The notes beneath the pieces were generated by a model that was not told the DNA's origin, did not search any database, and saw only the letters and a program-made list of their open reading frames with translations. Made by a program: the position numbers and the translations under genes. From JAAYZQ01 sp034428935 (lineage in GTDB: Bacteria; Chloroflexota; Anaerolineae; JAAYZQ01): DNA of 64,000 bases. Location of the stretch: the NCBI GenBank assembly GCA_034428935.1, contig DAOUHB010000101.1, forward strand, positions 61,617-125,616, written 5' to 3'. This document shows, in pieces, positions 25,918 through 34,661 of the stretch (within the stretch, counting starts at the first letter, position 1; each line of letters starts with the position of its first letter).

Positions 25918-28782
25918 TCAGGGAGCCACCTCCCTGAACACCGATGGCAGGTAGATGGCAAAGGATCCGAACTCGGGCCGGGGCACTGCCTGCTGCCCCT
26001 CGCTCCCCGGCGCCGTGCCCGAGATCTCGACTTCTGCAACAGGGACGCGATCGTGCACCAGGCGGTTCCCGGAACTGTCGTAGGCGGGCACACGGACGCT
26101 CGTAGGCTCGTCGTAGAGGCCCACCACCAGCGCGAGTGTTCCCGGGGGCAGGTCGGCGCCCAGGGGAATCACGTGCTCGTCGGCGATCACCTCACCGGTG
26201 GCCCAGGTATTGGCCGGGCAGCATCCCTTGCCCGGCGGCCCGTCATCCTGCGCGGCCACGGTGCCGTCCTCGCTCAACAGGTGCGTAAAGACCTTGAAGG
26301 GCAGGACCATCGGTCCGTCTGCATACCAGTACAATGTGACTGACACCTGCCCGCTGGGATGGGCCTGGCTCGTATCCAGGTCGTAGCCCAGGAGCCTGGC
26401 CTGGCGCCCGATCCTCGCGTGCAAGGAGTGCTCCATGAGGGGCATCTCGAACGTTCGAGTCCGATCCAGGACTCGGACCGAGGCCACGGGCCACGCTTCG
26501 CCCTGGGCGCCTGCAATGGGCACCCGTCCCTCAGGGCCAAGAAGGGCCATCTGCAGCCGGTAGCTGCCGGGGGCGAGGCCGCTGGGCAGGACCAGCAGGT
26601 GGTGCCCCCGAGCGTACTCGCCCTGCTGCCAGAGCTCTGTCGAGTGCGATCCGGTAAAGGGTGCGAACTGCCAGCTATTGGCCACCTGCCCGCTCGCGCT
26701 CACCAGCTCGACGAGAAGCGTGTAGGCGGCCTGCGGCCTGGCCTGGGCCTGCCAGTGCGTCTCCATGTGGATCACTTCGCCCGGCTGTACCTCGGCGCTG
26801 GCAGGTGTGTGGCCCATCAGGACCAGCTCGCCAAAGGTCGTCGCGCCCGCGTTGGGCAGCGTGGACAGGATGGGGGAGCGCGGCTGGCCGCGCAGGACGG
26901 TCACCTGGCCGACGGTCACCTGCCGCAGGCGCTCGCTTCCGACCTCGACTTCCAGGCGAGGGCCGTCCTCCAGGGGAGCCCAGGCCACTTGCAACCGGTA
27001 CTCCCCCGGTGGCGTGCCGGGAGGCACCAGCAGTGCGTGGCGATCCTCGTTGGTCGCGCCCTGCGGCCACGAATCCGTGGGGCACCAACCGCCGCAGGGC
27101 TCGCTCTCCCGGCTGGCCCAGACCAAGCCATCCTGGTCGACCAGCAACACGCTCACCTGGTATCGCTCCGAGATGTCGAGCCCACTCCGCCAGCGAAAGC
27201 TCAGCCGAATGGCCTCGCCGGGCTCTACCTGCAGGGGGCTGATGTCCAGGCTGCGCAGGCGGATCTGCCCTCCAAAAATAAAGTGCTCCAGGTCCGTCCG
27301 GACCAGGTCCTCTTCGCCGGCCACGTACAGCGACACCGCGTGGCTGTCGGGAAACCACGTCTGTTCAGCCTCGAAGGCGTGGAAAACCAGCCAGCGCTCC
27401 ACCAGGCTCTCCGGATCCTCGGTCCAGGCGCCGACCGGGCCCAGCCACAGGCGATGGCCGGCCTGGAGCAGTGGCAGCAGGGTGGCGTCGATCTGGGCGT
27501 CATCCAGGGGGCCCGGGGTGGCGGGCAGGTAACGGACCGGCCACCGCCGGGTATTGTAATAGGTCTCCAGGGGGGCCTGGCTCGGCTGGGTGAGGATGAG
27601 GACGTCGCCGTCCTGGGCTCGCTCGTCGATATAGGCCAGGGCACGCCCAAAGCTGCGGTCGCTGCCCACGCCATAATGCCCCGCCAGGCCGTAGCTGGCC
27701 AGGAGGAGAAAAAGCACCAGGCCGGCGCCCAGGTATGCTCCGCCCTTGCGGGCCAGGGCCAGCAGGCCCAGTGCCCAGAAGACCGACAGGGGCACCTGGA
27801 GATATCCCAGGTGCCGGCCGAGGACGCTGTAGGGGACGAGGAACGAGCCGGCCAGGGTGACCACCAGGAGAAGCAGGAGCAGGCGCCAGAAGGACGTGGA
27901 GATGATGGTTCCCTTGCGCGAGGACCAGGCGCCGAGGAGGGCCAGCAGCCAGCCGGCGATTGCCAGCAGGTGGGCCAGGAGGGGAACCTCGGTGCCCATC
28001 AACTCCGAGAGCACCAGGGTCGGCATGACCTTTTCCATCTTGTAGGCCAGGCCGAAGGCCATCTCTCCCTGCCAAACGCGGGCCAGTGAGGCGCGCAGCC
28101 CAGGGGCCGCCATCAGCCAGACGAGCACGACGGCCAGGGCCATGACGTGGGCGGCCACCGCCCAATACGATATCCGGCGCTTTTGCAGAGCGAGAAATGC
28201 CAGGAACAGGCTGTTGACCAGCCAGATCCAGGCGAAAAAATAGTGCGTCGCCACGCCGGTGGCCAGCAACACCAGGTAGGCCAGCCACCAGGCAGGCCGC
28301 TCGGGTTGCCGCAGCGCCTTGAAGAAGAGGAGGATGGTCAGGATGGCGAGGCATGGCAAAAGGGAGTACATGCGGGCCTCGCGCGAGTAGGCAACCAGGA
28401 AGGGCGAGAAGACGGCCACGGTGGCCGCCATCAAGGCCAGGTGCCTGTTCGCCAGGAGCCGGACGAGGGTATAGAGGAGGGCGATGAACAGCACGCCCCA
28501 GAAGACCGAGTAGATGCGAAAGGCAAACTCGCTGGTGCCCAGGAGCCTCTGCCAGGGATAGAGAGACAGGAAGTAGAGCGGCGGGTGCTCGAAAGGGGCG
28601 CTGCGCAGGTGCGCCAGAATGCCCTGCCAGCCCAGGCCCGACACGTTGGCCGTCAGGGCTTCGTCGAACCAGAACTCGCTTCCCGCCAGGTTGTAGATAC
28701 GCAGCGCAAAGCCCAACAAGAGCAGGGGCAACAGCGTGCGGCCCTGCTTTGCTGTCTCGACGGCTCTGGCTCTGGCACCCAT
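25918..28782 (-). CDS. Large ArnT-like glycosyltransferase with C-terminal beta-rich region
   Basis: A 954-residue membrane protein. Residues about 15-400 hold roughly ten membrane helices in a GT39/ArnT-like arrangement, with the acidic EFWFDEALTANV motif in the first loop and a SREARMYSL segment after the fourth helix. Residues about 400-950 are extracytoplasmic: a loop domain, then at least three repeated beta-sandwich-like modules marked by PGEYRLQVAW, PGSYRLQMAL and PGTLALVVGLYD. It probably transfers sugar from a polyprenyl carrier outside the cell; the GT2 gene just upstream would make such a carrier. It ends a six-gene operon. Confidence 0.82.
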   Translation of the reverse strand: MGARARAVETAKQGRTLLPLLLLGFALRIYNLAGSEFWFDEALTANVSGLGWQGILAHLRSAPFEHPPLYFLSLYPWQRLLGTSEFAFRIYSVFWGVLFIALLYTLVRLLANRHLALMAATVAVFSPFLVAYSREARMYSLLPCLAILTILLFFKALRQPERPAWWLAYLVLLATGVATHYFFAWIWLVNSLFLAFLALQKRRISYWAVAAHVMALAVVLVWLMAAPGLRASLARVWQGEMAFGLAYKMEKVMPTLVLSELMGTEVPLLAHLLAIAGWLLALLGAWSSRKGTIISTSFWRLLLLLLVVTLAGSFLVPYSVLGRHLGYLQVPLSVFWALGLLALARKGGAYLGAGLVLFLLLASYGLAGHYGVGSDRSFGRALAYIDERAQDGDVLILTQPSQAPLETYYNTRRWPVRYLPATPGPLDDAQIDATLLPLLQAGHRLWLGPVGAWTEDPESLVERWLVFHAFEAEQTWFPDSHAVSLYVAGEEDLVRTDLEHFIFGGQIRLRSLDISPLQVEPGEAIRLSFRWRSGLDISERYQVSVLLVDQDGLVWASRESEPCGGWCPTDSWPQGATNEDRHALLVPPGTPPGEYRLQVAWAPLEDGPRLEVEVGSERLRQVTVGQVTVLRGQPRSPILSTLPNAGATTFGELVLMGHTPASAEVQPGEVIHMETHWQAQARPQAAYTLLVELVSASGQVANSWQFAPFTGSHSTELWQQGEYARGHHLLVLPSGLAPGSYRLQMALLGPEGRVPIAGAQGEAWPVASVRVLDRTRTFEMPLMEHSLHARIGRQARLLGYDLDTSQAHPSGQVSVTLYWYADGPMVLPFKVFTHLLSEDGTVAAQDDGPPGKGCCPANTWATGEVIADEHVIPLGADLPPGTLALVVGLYDEPTSVRVPAYDSSGNRLVHDRVPVAEVEISGTAPGSEGQQAVPRPEFGSFAIYLPSVFREVAP

Positions 28783-28809
28783 CCTGCTAACGGCGATTGC
28801 CTGCAGAGA

Positions 28810-29511
28810 TCACTCTCCCCGCCAGAGTTGAAGGCGGAAGCGGACCAGCTCACGAAAGGCGCGGACGATAACGCGCACGTTGGCACCCGTCTGGCTGCCG
28901 GCGACCCGGGGCCGGTGGCTCACGGGCAGCTCCACGAAACGGTATCCTGCCCTTTTGGCCCGTACCAGCCATTCGATGCTAAAGGTCGCGCCGCGCGACC
29001 CGATCTTGGGTGCCAAATCCTGGACGATCTCGCGGCGAAGGAGCTTGAATCCACAGTCCACGTCGCGCACCGTGTAGCCAAAGAGCAGCGTACAGAGGGC
29101 GCTCCAGCCCTTGCCATAGAACACGCGCAGGAAGGGATCGCGCCGGGGCGCTCGATAGCCGGCGATAAGGTCCGCGTTCTCCATGTGCGGCACAAAGCGC
29201 TCCAGCTCGGCGAGGACGAACTGGCGGTCGGCGTCCGTATAAAAGATCCAGTCCTTGGTGGCGCTGGTAAAGCCAGTCAACACTGCGGAGCCAAAGCCCT
29301 GGTTCACCGCGTGCTGCACCAGCCGCACCCGTGGCTCGCGCTCCGCTACGCGCCGGGTTACGGCTGCTGTCTCATCGGCGCTGCCGTCGTCCACGACGAC
29401 AATCTCCCAATCGTCCGCATTGGCTTCCAGCGCCGGAACGGCCTCGGCCACCATCGCTTCGATGTTTTCCGCCTCGTTGTAGGCCGGAAGCACCATGGAT
29501 ATGCTAGCCAT
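28810..29511 (-). CDS. Glycosyltransferase family 2 (polyprenyl-phosphate sugar synthase-like)
   Basis: A 233-residue GT-A enzyme with SMVLPAYNEAENI at the start, the VVVDDGSADET nucleotide-binding loop and a YTDADRQF metal motif, then DVDCGFKLLRRE and a GSRGATFSIEW segment typical of dolichol/undecaprenyl-phosphate mannosyltransferase-like proteins. There is no C-terminal membrane pair, so it is a short Dpm1-type enzyme. It likely makes the lipid-linked sugar used by the ArnT-like protein encoded 27 bases downstream. Confidence 0.9.
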   Translation of the reverse strand: MASISMVLPAYNEAENIEAMVAEAVPALEANADDWEIVVVDDGSADETAAVTRRVAEREPRVRLVQHAVNQGFGSAVLTGFTSATKDWIFYTDADRQFVLAELERFVPHMENADLIAGYRAPRRDPFLRVFYGKGWSALCTLLFGYTVRDVDCGFKLLRREIVQDLAPKIGSRGATFSIEWLVRAKRAGYRFVELPVSHRPRVAGSQTGANVRVIVRAFRELVRFRLQLWRGE

Positions 29512-29531
29512 TTCCTTTTTTCACCCCGTCG

Positions 29532-29795
29532 TCAAGATGGCCCTTCCCGTCCGTGGAAGGCCTCGATGAGCTTGAGCTTTTTCTCCCGGCGCATGCGCTT
29601 GATGGCCAGCTCGCGCTTCATGGCCGCGCTGCGGTTCGGGACCTCCTCCTTATATACGATGCGCACAGGGCGGCGCTGCTTACAATACTGCGACCCGCGC
29701 CCGGCGTTGTGCTGCTTGACCCTGGCCTCCACGTTCATCGCCCAGCCGGTGTACAGGCTGCCATCGCTGCACACCACCATGTACACAAAGGGCAC
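29532..29795 (-). CDS. GIY-YIG nuclease superfamily protein
   Basis: An 87-residue single-domain GIY-YIG protein of the YhbQ/UPF0213 type. The first motif is VYMVV and the second YTGW; ARVKQHN with the catalytic-type Arg and the Glu in AAMKRELAIKRM follow. The cellular role of this family is poorly known; some members cut DNA in vitro. It sits 3 bases after the TyrA-like gene and 20 before the GT2 gene, with no evidence of insertion. Confidence 0.9.
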   Translation of the reverse strand: MPFVYMVVCSDGSLYTGWAMNVEARVKQHNAGRGSQYCKQRRPVRIVYKEEVPNRSAAMKRELAIKRMRREKKLKLIEAFHGREGPS

Positions 29796-29798
29796 CGG

Positions 29799-30785
29799 TC
29801 AGGGTTCCTTTCTGGACCTCTTGCGCCAGAAGGAGCCCAGGAAGGCGTCAAAAAGGGAGGGGCGGGGCGGCATCTCGGTCGCCGGCCCATCCTGCCACTG
29901 TCCCTGGGCCTGATCGGCGAGCCACTTTTGCCGCTCTTCTCCTGCCTTCTTGATGCGCTCTGTGAGGGCCTCGCCCTCCCCCTCGCCCTCGGCCAGGGCC
30001 AGGCGCAGGGAAGCGAGCACCTCGGAATAGGTGTCGATCCAGCGCAGCAGGTTTTCCCGGTTCGAGATGCTCAACAGGCTGAGGGATGCTGCATCCCCTT
30101 CGCCCATGCGGGTACTCGATTCAAAGGCCGAGCCCGCTACCCGCCGCAACTCGCGCCACGAGGGCTGCTGCACGGCCATCTCCAGGAGGGCCAGGGCCAG
30201 GATCCGTGGCAGATGCTCAACCCCGCCCAGCAGTCCGTCGTGCTCGGCGGCATCCAGGAAGAGCGGCTGGGCACCCAGGATGCCGATGAGGTCGCTGATC
30301 AATCTGACAGAGGCTTCGTCGGCCGTGTTGGAGGGCACGACGCAGATGGGAGCGCGCTGGAACAGATCGGCCCTGGCGGAACCGGACGAAGCGGCCGAGG
30401 GCAGGATGGGGTTGGTCCCCACAAAGTGGACCTGCTCCGGCAGGTGCTCTGCTGCCCAGGCGAGCACCGGGGCCTTGAGGGGGGCCGTGTCCATGACGAC
30501 ACAGCCTGGCCGCAGGTAGGGGCCGATGGCCTCCATGGTCGCGGGAATTGCGTCGATGGGCTCGGCCAGGATGACAATGTCGCTCTTTTCCACGGCCGAG
30601 ATAAGGTTCCACTCCGTGCGGTCCACGGCGCCCCGGCTCTTGGCCTCGTTGGCCAGCAGGCGATCTCGATCGTGGCCGACCACGGTCGAGGTCACCTCCG
30701 CCTGTCGCAGCGCGAGTCCCAGGGAGCTGCCTACGAGTCCCAATCCAACAATGGCAATGCGCGGTTTTGGTGTGCTCACGTCCAC
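29799..30785 (-). CDS. Prephenate dehydrogenase-like protein (TyrA family)
   Basis: A 328-residue protein with an N-terminal NAD-binding fold (IAIVGLGLVGSSLGLAL) and a helical C-terminal dimerisation domain as in TyrA. The segment DTAPLKAPVLAWA matches the family. However the canonical HPMAG motif that carries prephenate-contacting residues is replaced by GTNPILPSA, so activity on prephenate is doubtful. A Glu/Gly-rich and charged C-terminal extension is present. It is in the M50-HD operon, not with aromatic amino acid genes. Another substrate, or a non-catalytic role, is possible. Confidence 0.75.
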   Translation of the reverse strand: MDVSTPKPRIAIVGLGLVGSSLGLALRQAEVTSTVVGHDRDRLLANEAKSRGAVDRTEWNLISAVEKSDIVILAEPIDAIPATMEAIGPYLRPGCVVMDTAPLKAPVLAWAAEHLPEQVHFVGTNPILPSAASSGSARADLFQRAPICVVPSNTADEASVRLISDLIGILGAQPLFLDAAEHDGLLGGVEHLPRILALALLEMAVQQPSWRELRRVAGSAFESSTRMGEGDAASLSLLSISNRENLLRWIDTYSEVLASLRLALAEGEGEGEALTERIKKAGEERQKWLADQAQGQWQDGPATEMPPRPSLFDAFLGSFWRKRSRKEP

Positions 30786-30788
30786 TCC

Positions 30789-31310
30789 TCAGTGCAAGCT
30801 GTCGGCGGCCTGCAACGCTGCCAGCAATGCATCGTCGCCAACATGATAGGTCTCCTCGTGCCGCCGGATGAGCGCGACGGCTCCCGGCGAGCAACATGCC
30901 TCCCGGGCCAGCTCGGCGCCCAGAGAGGCGTGGTTCTGCTGCACAAAAAACGGGCGGCGCCAACTGCCCGGCACGTCCCGGCCGATCCGCTCCAGGGCTC
31001 CAGGCCACAGGGCCTGGAGCAGCACCGTTGCTACCCGGTGCCAGATGCGAATTCGGGCCAACCCCGAGCCACTCTTGCCCACGTCGTGGAGCAGCGCCGC
31101 CGCCAGCAGGTCTGGCTCGTCGTGGCCGGCCGCCCGCAGGGCCCGGAACACGGCCATGGCGTGCTGGCGATCGTACCCGGGCATGGCCAGGAACAGGGCC
31201 ACAGCCCGGGGCGGCAGAATCTGCCGCAACAAGTCCTCGTCCACGGCGGCCGGCCGGACCCGGGTCGCGGCGGCCTGCGCAAACTGCCGGACGCGATAGA
31301 TAGCCCCCAT
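30789..31310 (-). CDS. HD-domain phosphohydrolase-like protein
   Basis: A 173-residue protein with a short HD motif: LLHDVGKSG near residue 72, an upstream His in YDRQHA, and the later HASLGAE and RRHEE segments that complete the metal site. Family members hydrolyse nucleotides or cyclic nucleotides, but this small class has no assigned substrate. It begins 5 bases after the M50 protease gene and ends 3 bases before the TyrA-like gene. Confidence 0.8.
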   Translation of the reverse strand: MGAIYRVRQFAQAAATRVRPAAVDEDLLRQILPPRAVALFLAMPGYDRQHAMAVFRALRAAGHDEPDLLAAALLHDVGKSGSGLARIRIWHRVATVLLQALWPGALERIGRDVPGSWRRPFFVQQNHASLGAELAREACCSPGAVALIRRHEETYHVGDDALLAALQAADSLH

Positions 31311-31315
31311 GACCT

Positions 31316-31966
31316 CTAGCCCAGGAACAACCTCAGGAGCGCGGTCAGCGGCGGGCCGAGCAGCCAGCCCAGCGGATTCGCCAACCCGAACCAGCCCAGG
31401 GCAAGCAGAGCCATGAGCAGCACAGGACCGTAGGGCGCCAGCTGGTCCAGCCGGTGGCCCCAGTCGTTGGCCCAGCGCGTCCGAAACGTGCCCAGGATTC
31501 CCTGGACCACGCCAAAGCCGTCCAGGGGCGGCAGCGGTATGAGGTTAAAGAGCGCCAGGCCGATGTTCACCACCACCAGGACGTACAGAAATTGCGTCAG
31601 GAGCCCCGGCATTTCGAGGCCCAGGCGCAAGGGAATGGCAAACAGGGCGGCCAGCACCAGGTTCGAAAACGGCCCGGCCGCAGAGGTGAGGCCCATACCT
31701 ACGCGGGCGTCGGTGCGCAGGTTGTAAGGGTTCACCGGCACGGGTTTGCCCCAGCCAATGCCCCAGCCGCTGATGGCCATGAAGACGATCATGAGCGCCC
31801 CGACGGGATCGAAATGGACCAGCGGGTTCAGGGTCAGCCGGCCTTGGCTGCGCGCCGTCGAATCGCCCAGCTCGTTGGCCGACCAGGCGTGCGCGAATTC
31901 GTGAAAGCTGATGGACACCACCAGCGCTAACAAGTAAAACACTATCCGAATTGGATCCATCCACAT
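31316..31966 (-). CDS. Site-2 protease family metallopeptidase (M50)
   Basis: A 216-residue intramembrane zinc protease. The zinc motif is HEFAH in the first helix (residues about 22-26); the third ligand is the Asp in LPPLDGF near residue 149. Five to six membrane helices are visible. This compact Rv1456-like or YwhC-like class lacks PDZ and CBS domains and its substrates are largely unknown. It is the first gene of a six-gene minus-strand operon and has a promoter at 32017-32046. A start at the second ATG (31960) is equally possible. Confidence 0.88.
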   Translation of the reverse strand: MWMDPIRIVFYLLALVVSISFHEFAHAWSANELGDSTARSQGRLTLNPLVHFDPVGALMIVFMAISGWGIGWGKPVPVNPYNLRTDARVGMGLTSAAGPFSNLVLAALFAIPLRLGLEMPGLLTQFLYVLVVVNIGLALFNLIPLPPLDGFGVVQGILGTFRTRWANDWGHRLDQLAPYGPVLLMALLALGWFGLANPLGWLLGPPLTALLRLFLG

Positions 31967-32016
31967 TCTCCAGCGGACGGACAGCGAGCCGCGGCCCGTC
32001 CCGATAACAAAGACAG

Positions 32017-32046
32017 ATTATAACACAGAACGAACATGGGGTCGAA
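32017..32046 (-). promoter_or_regulatory. Promoter of the M50-HD-TyrA-GIY-GT2-ArnT operon
   Basis: On the minus strand, TTCGAC, 18 bp and TATAAT (32022-32017). The -10 box is good, the -35 box weak. Confidence 0.45.
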
Positions 32047-32066
32047 ATGGGCGGGGAGCCTTGCCA

Positions 32067-34493
32067 TCAGGTGCGGCGGGCGGCATCGTAGGCGGCGAAC
32101 CATTCGGGCAATGACTCCCATTGTTCCTCGCGCCGCTGGTGACGCTGCCGATCCTCGTAGATCCTGATCCGCCGAAAGATCTCTTGCTGCACACCCTTGG
32201 GGTCCTGCACCCAGGAAAAGTCCAGCTTTCCCTCGGTGCCGGCCGTAAAGACGGTTACCGTACCATAGTCAAAAATGGTGGCGATGGGGCCGGGAATGGT
32301 AAAGCTGACGTTCTGGACCTTGTCAAAAGTCGTTTCGGTTCGCTTGGAGCGAAAGCCCAGGGGCAGGCGCTCGGTATCGATGATCCGGTCGTTGGTCACA
32401 ATGTACAGGTCGTTGCCCCAGTTGACCCAGTTCCAACTGAGCCACAGAAAGCTGGCCACGCCGAGCCCGAATAGCAAGACGACGACCAGCAGTTCGAGTC
32501 TGGCCGACGAGGCGACGTAGAGGATCAGGAGCACGAGGATGGCGAGCACGAGGAGGCCCGGCAACCAGATGACCGACAGGAGCTTGAGCCAGTGCTTGCG
32601 CCACGTTACGCTGTCGGGCTCCCATCTTCGGATCCAGAAGAGGGGCTTCTGGCGGGCCTCCCTCAGCCTCTGGGCGACGCCGACACGCGTAGTCTCGCTG
32701 GGCGGCTTGACCTCGGAGGCGGGAATGGCCGGGCGTGGAATGCTGAGACGAGGCCCGAGATCGAGCCGGGACTCGAGCTTGTCGCGAATGAACTGCTGGC
32801 TCTCGATGGCCTCGCCGGCCCGCAGCCTCTGCATCTGCTGGAAGATCAGTTGCTGGACGTTGGCCGGTTCCGGCACAAAGTTAAAGCTCACCCGCGAGAC
32901 GCCCACTGCCGCCGCCGTCTCGATGATCAGCTTCCCAAACTTCAGGTAGTTGCCGATGACGCCCTGGCTCAGGTTCACGTTCTGCACCTTGTCCAGGGGG
33001 GCTTCGTCGCGGGTCTCGCGGATCAAGAGCGTCTTTTCACGGTGGGCCACGCGCATCGTGGTCACCACGTAATAGTCGTTAAGCCAGTCGACCACGCGCC
33101 AGGCGGTCCACAGGACGCCCAGGATGCCCACGACCAACGCGAGGCCCCTCAGCAGGTCGCGTGCGTCCTCGTTGGCATTGATGGCGGCCAGGATCACGGC
33201 TACCAGCAGCGCGATGAGGGGGCCCGCCAGCTTGTTGACCAGGAAGAACCAGTGCCGGCGGCGCCGCAACACGAGCTGCTCCTTTGGCTCCATCCACGGC
33301 AGCCGCTTCATCTCTGTCCGGACCTTGACCTCTTCCCTGGGGGCAAACTTTTCCTCGACTTCCGGGTATTGCTCCAGAAAACGGTCCAGGTCCGCCCTGG
33401 TCAGGTAGCACCAATCGCTGGCAGTGGTGGCCACCACCGTCACGTCTCGCGGTTCCTGCAGGAAAAGGGAGCTTTCGCCGGCTGCCTGCACCGCCTTGAG
33501 GTAGGAGCGCGGCCTTTCCCTGCCCTCCCGGTCCCGCTCGCGGACGATGGCTTCACCGCTGTAGAGGATATAGAGGGTGGGATCGATCTCGCCCTGGCGA
33601 TAGAGGGTCTCCTCGGGGCGCAGATGGGCCAGCCCGGTGAAACCTGCCAGGCGCCTCAGATCGACCTCGTTGAGCCCCTTGAAGGTGTTCGTCTGGCGCA
33701 GATAGCCCTCGATGTCGGGCCGGGCGAGGGCGCGGTCAAAGCTGGGCTTCAGGCGCCGCAGCCAGTGGAACCCCTCGGCGCCAAAGCGAAAGAGCGTGGT
33801 ATCGGTCGTGGCCCTGGCCGTCGCCCGCCTGGTGGTGTTGTTGATGAGGGAGTGGCGCCCGAAAAAGTTGCCGGCTGTCAAGATCTTGGGCCAGTTTTCC
33901 CCACCGCGGGCCGAGTGCCGGCTCATCTCCTCGACCTGGCCCTTGTCTATGACGTAAAAGGCTTCGGCCTCGTCTCCCTCGGCAAAGATCGTCTGGTCCG
34001 CGGGAAAGTCCACCTCTCGCACCAGGTCGGCGACGTGGGACAGCTCCTCGCGGGCAAAACTGGCGAACAGAGGAATGGCCAGCAGGCGGTTGATGACGTG
34101 TTTGCGCTCCAGGCGCTCGCGCAGCCGCGGTACCATGGCCAGAAGCGTCTGAAAATCCTGGTTCTCGATGGACAGGAGCCTGGCTTCGCGCACCACTTTG
34201 GCCGTGGCGCGCCGCGACTCGTTGTGCAACACGCCCCAGCGCCCCACGTAATCCCCCGCCCCGGCCCGGCGGTGCAGGATCTCGTTGCCGGCGCCATCTA
34301 TGCCGCTTTCCTCGACGACCCCGCTTTCCAGCAGGTAAAAATGCGTGGGCGCCTCGCCCTGGTGATAGAGCTCCCGGCCCGCCTGGGCCGTCTCTTCCTG
34401 GACAAACTCGGCGGTGCGCTGCAGCTCCTCCTGGTCCAGGTCCGACAGCAGCCAGAATTGGGCGAGCCTGCTTTGCAGATCATAACTGGACAT
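32067..34493 (-). CDS. Membrane protein with three cyclic-nucleotide-binding domains and two bPH2 domains
   Basis: An 808-residue protein of unusual architecture. Three consecutive CNB-type beta-barrels occupy residues about 10-125, 140-265 and 275-395; each keeps barrel-like segments such as YHQGEAPTHFYLLESG and AEGDEAEAFYVIDKG. Then come two repeats of a membrane helix pair plus a bacterial PH (bPH2/YdbT) domain, marked by DYYVVTTMRVAHREKT with PLDKVQNVNL and DLYIVTNDRIIDTERL with TFDKVQNVSF. It may couple a cytoplasmic signal to membrane lipid or protein binding. The start at 34493 is preferred for GAGG about 8 bases upstream; an ATG at 34514 is the alternative. Confidence 0.85.
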   Translation of the reverse strand: MSSYDLQSRLAQFWLLSDLDQEELQRTAEFVQEETAQAGRELYHQGEAPTHFYLLESGVVEESGIDGAGNEILHRRAGAGDYVGRWGVLHNESRRATAKVVREARLLSIENQDFQTLLAMVPRLRERLERKHVINRLLAIPLFASFAREELSHVADLVREVDFPADQTIFAEGDEAEAFYVIDKGQVEEMSRHSARGGENWPKILTAGNFFGRHSLINNTTRRATARATTDTTLFRFGAEGFHWLRRLKPSFDRALARPDIEGYLRQTNTFKGLNEVDLRRLAGFTGLAHLRPEETLYRQGEIDPTLYILYSGEAIVRERDREGRERPRSYLKAVQAAGESSLFLQEPRDVTVVATTASDWCYLTRADLDRFLEQYPEVEEKFAPREEVKVRTEMKRLPWMEPKEQLVLRRRRHWFFLVNKLAGPLIALLVAVILAAINANEDARDLLRGLALVVGILGVLWTAWRVVDWLNDYYVVTTMRVAHREKTLLIRETRDEAPLDKVQNVNLSQGVIGNYLKFGKLIIETAAAVGVSRVSFNFVPEPANVQQLIFQQMQRLRAGEAIESQQFIRDKLESRLDLGPRLSIPRPAIPASEVKPPSETTRVGVAQRLREARQKPLFWIRRWEPDSVTWRKHWLKLLSVIWLPGLLVLAILVLLILYVASSARLELLVVVLLFGLGVASFLWLSWNWVNWGNDLYIVTNDRIIDTERLPLGFRSKRTETTFDKVQNVSFTIPGPIATIFDYGTVTVFTAGTEGKLDFSWVQDPKGVQQEIFRRIRIYEDRQRHQRREEQWESLPEWFAAYDAARRT

Positions 34494-34599
34494 CGTCTTG
34501 CCTCGAATCGGCATTCTGAGAACGGAACACCATACTCGATCTTAGCATCTCGCGGGCGTTTTGTCAAACTGCCCCAAACAACCTTTTCAAGGCAGCAGC

Positions 34600-34628
34600 T
34601 TGTGAAGGTTCCCGACTTGTGCTATACT
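34600..34628 (+). promoter_or_regulatory. Promoter of the radical SAM-GT2-YbhN operon
   Basis: TTGTGA at 34600-34605, a 17 bp spacer and TATACT at 34623-34628. It rules out starts upstream in the long open frame antisense to the CNB/bPH2 gene. Confidence 0.6.
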
Positions 34629-34661
34629 TCGCCGACACATTGGGGGAAAGGTCACAGAGCA

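Noticed and set aside
32592..34661. A long plus-strand open frame upstream of and in frame with the radical SAM gene
   Set aside because: It is antisense to the clearly coding CNB/bPH2 gene and has low-complexity composition. A promoter at 34600-34628 and a TTG start at 34662 mark the true gene start.
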